Shown here: one piece after another, positions 63,691 through 64,000 of the stretch
How positions within the stretch are numbered: the stretch's first letter is position 1
Layout of the letters: each line of letters starts with the position of its first letter
Assembly (NCBI RefSeq): GCF_023375815.1
Contig: NZ_CP067412.1
Coordinates: 5,270,001-5,334,000, forward strand
DNA length: 64,000 nucleotides
Origin: Pseudomonas sp. HS6
GTDB lineage: Bacteria > Pseudomonadota > Gammaproteobacteria > Pseudomonadales > Pseudomonadaceae
Direction of reading: 5' to 3'
Program-made: the position numbers and the translations under genes
Notes under the pieces: model-generated
What the model saw: only the letters and a program-made list of their open reading frames with translations
Databases searched by the model: none
What the model was told of the DNA's origin: nothing

Positions 63691-64000
63691 ATTGGCGTGC
63701 CTCGTAAGACGGTGGAGGAAGATCGAATTGGAACTGTCAAAAGGGGTATAGCGCAGCGTGGGGAAAGCATGTCAGCAAAATGACATGTTGCAGGTGTATA
63801 ACACCCCCAATTCTGGGGGCGATTGGCCATCAAGTACTTGCTGTATCTGGATTTGTCCCGTCCTTGACATGTTTTTCACATTTCAAAGAAAACGATAAAC
63901 GGTCGTAGGCCACAAAATACAAGGCCTGTAACGACTTGGGTGTGTCAGTTTTGAGTCAATGTTTTTTTGACGCTTTTGGCCAAAGTCCGACAGTTCTTGC
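63691..64000. promoter_or_regulatory. Upstream region of the polysaccharide operon with an inverted repeat
   Basis: No gene is visible in these 310 bases up to the window edge. At 63804-63819 CCCCCAATTCTGGGGG is a perfect five-base-arm inverted repeat with a six-base spacer, much like the site at 16541-16555. No minus-strand GG-N10-GC promoter was found between it and ugd. A TTGACA (63864-63869) points the other way. Confidence 0.5.

Overview
The window looks like chromosome of a fluorescent Pseudomonas (P. fluorescens/P. putida complex). The signs are high GC, many Pseudomonas-type REP palindromes (core GGGAGC.GGCTTGC), DUF3077/DUF6124-like small genes, and close family resemblance to the manganese-oxidation genes known from P. 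putida GB-1. No rRNA, tRNA, CRISPR array or transposase was seen.

Layout. (1) 1-1503: the end of a divergent esterase/LysR pair. (2) 1673-43459: a roughly 42-kb island built round manganese(II) oxidation. It holds a 1939-residue multicopper oxidase (mnxG) and a second four-motif multicopper oxidase (mcoA). Three SCO-type copper chaperones are present, one fused to cytochrome c. There are also a cytochrome c fused to a periplasmic binding domain, a beta-propeller protein, and the regulators MnxS1, MnxS2 and MnxR. Interleaved with these are a pseudopilus/type II-like secretion machine (GspD, E, F, G plus PilM/N/O/P-like parts and extra pseudopilins) and a complete curli system. The curli secretion genes csgE, csgF and csgG end the pseudopilus operon. 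The curlins csgB and csgA end an opposite-strand operon that begins with two paralogous secreted proteins of unknown family. An accessory pocket (26.4-28.9 kb) of repeats, a DUF6124-like gene, a ParE-type toxin-antitoxin pair and an orphan antitoxin separates the two curli halves. (3) 43450-44762: a small secreted protein and a methyltransferase. (4) 44922-63690: a long minus-strand operon for an acidic exopolysaccharide. It has Ugd, a UDP-glucuronate 4-epimerase, an initiating sugar-phosphate transferase, a CpsD-like ATPase, Wza, Wzz, Wzy, Wzx, three glycosyltransferases, two deacetylases, three acetyltransferase-like proteins and a periplasmic glycosidase.

Regulation. MnxR is an NtrC-type sigma-54 activator. 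Sigma-54 -24/-12 promoters with the strict GG-N10-GC spacing are visible before mnxG, mcoA, the response-regulator/gspE operon and the gene at 4182; a weaker one lies before the curlin operon. Each of these regions also carries C4/G4 inverted repeats, the best being TTCCCC-N6-GGGGAA. The simplest reading is that one phosphorelay switches on the oxidases, their copper delivery, a dedicated secretion machine and the amyloid fibre together. Such a system would put manganese oxide on an extracellular curli scaffold. A similar inverted repeat, without a visible sigma-54 promoter, sits upstream of the exopolysaccharide operon.

Limits. Family assignments rest on motifs read by eye. No database search, structure prediction or codon statistics were run. 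The unified regulon and the amyloid-oxide scaffold are inferences.
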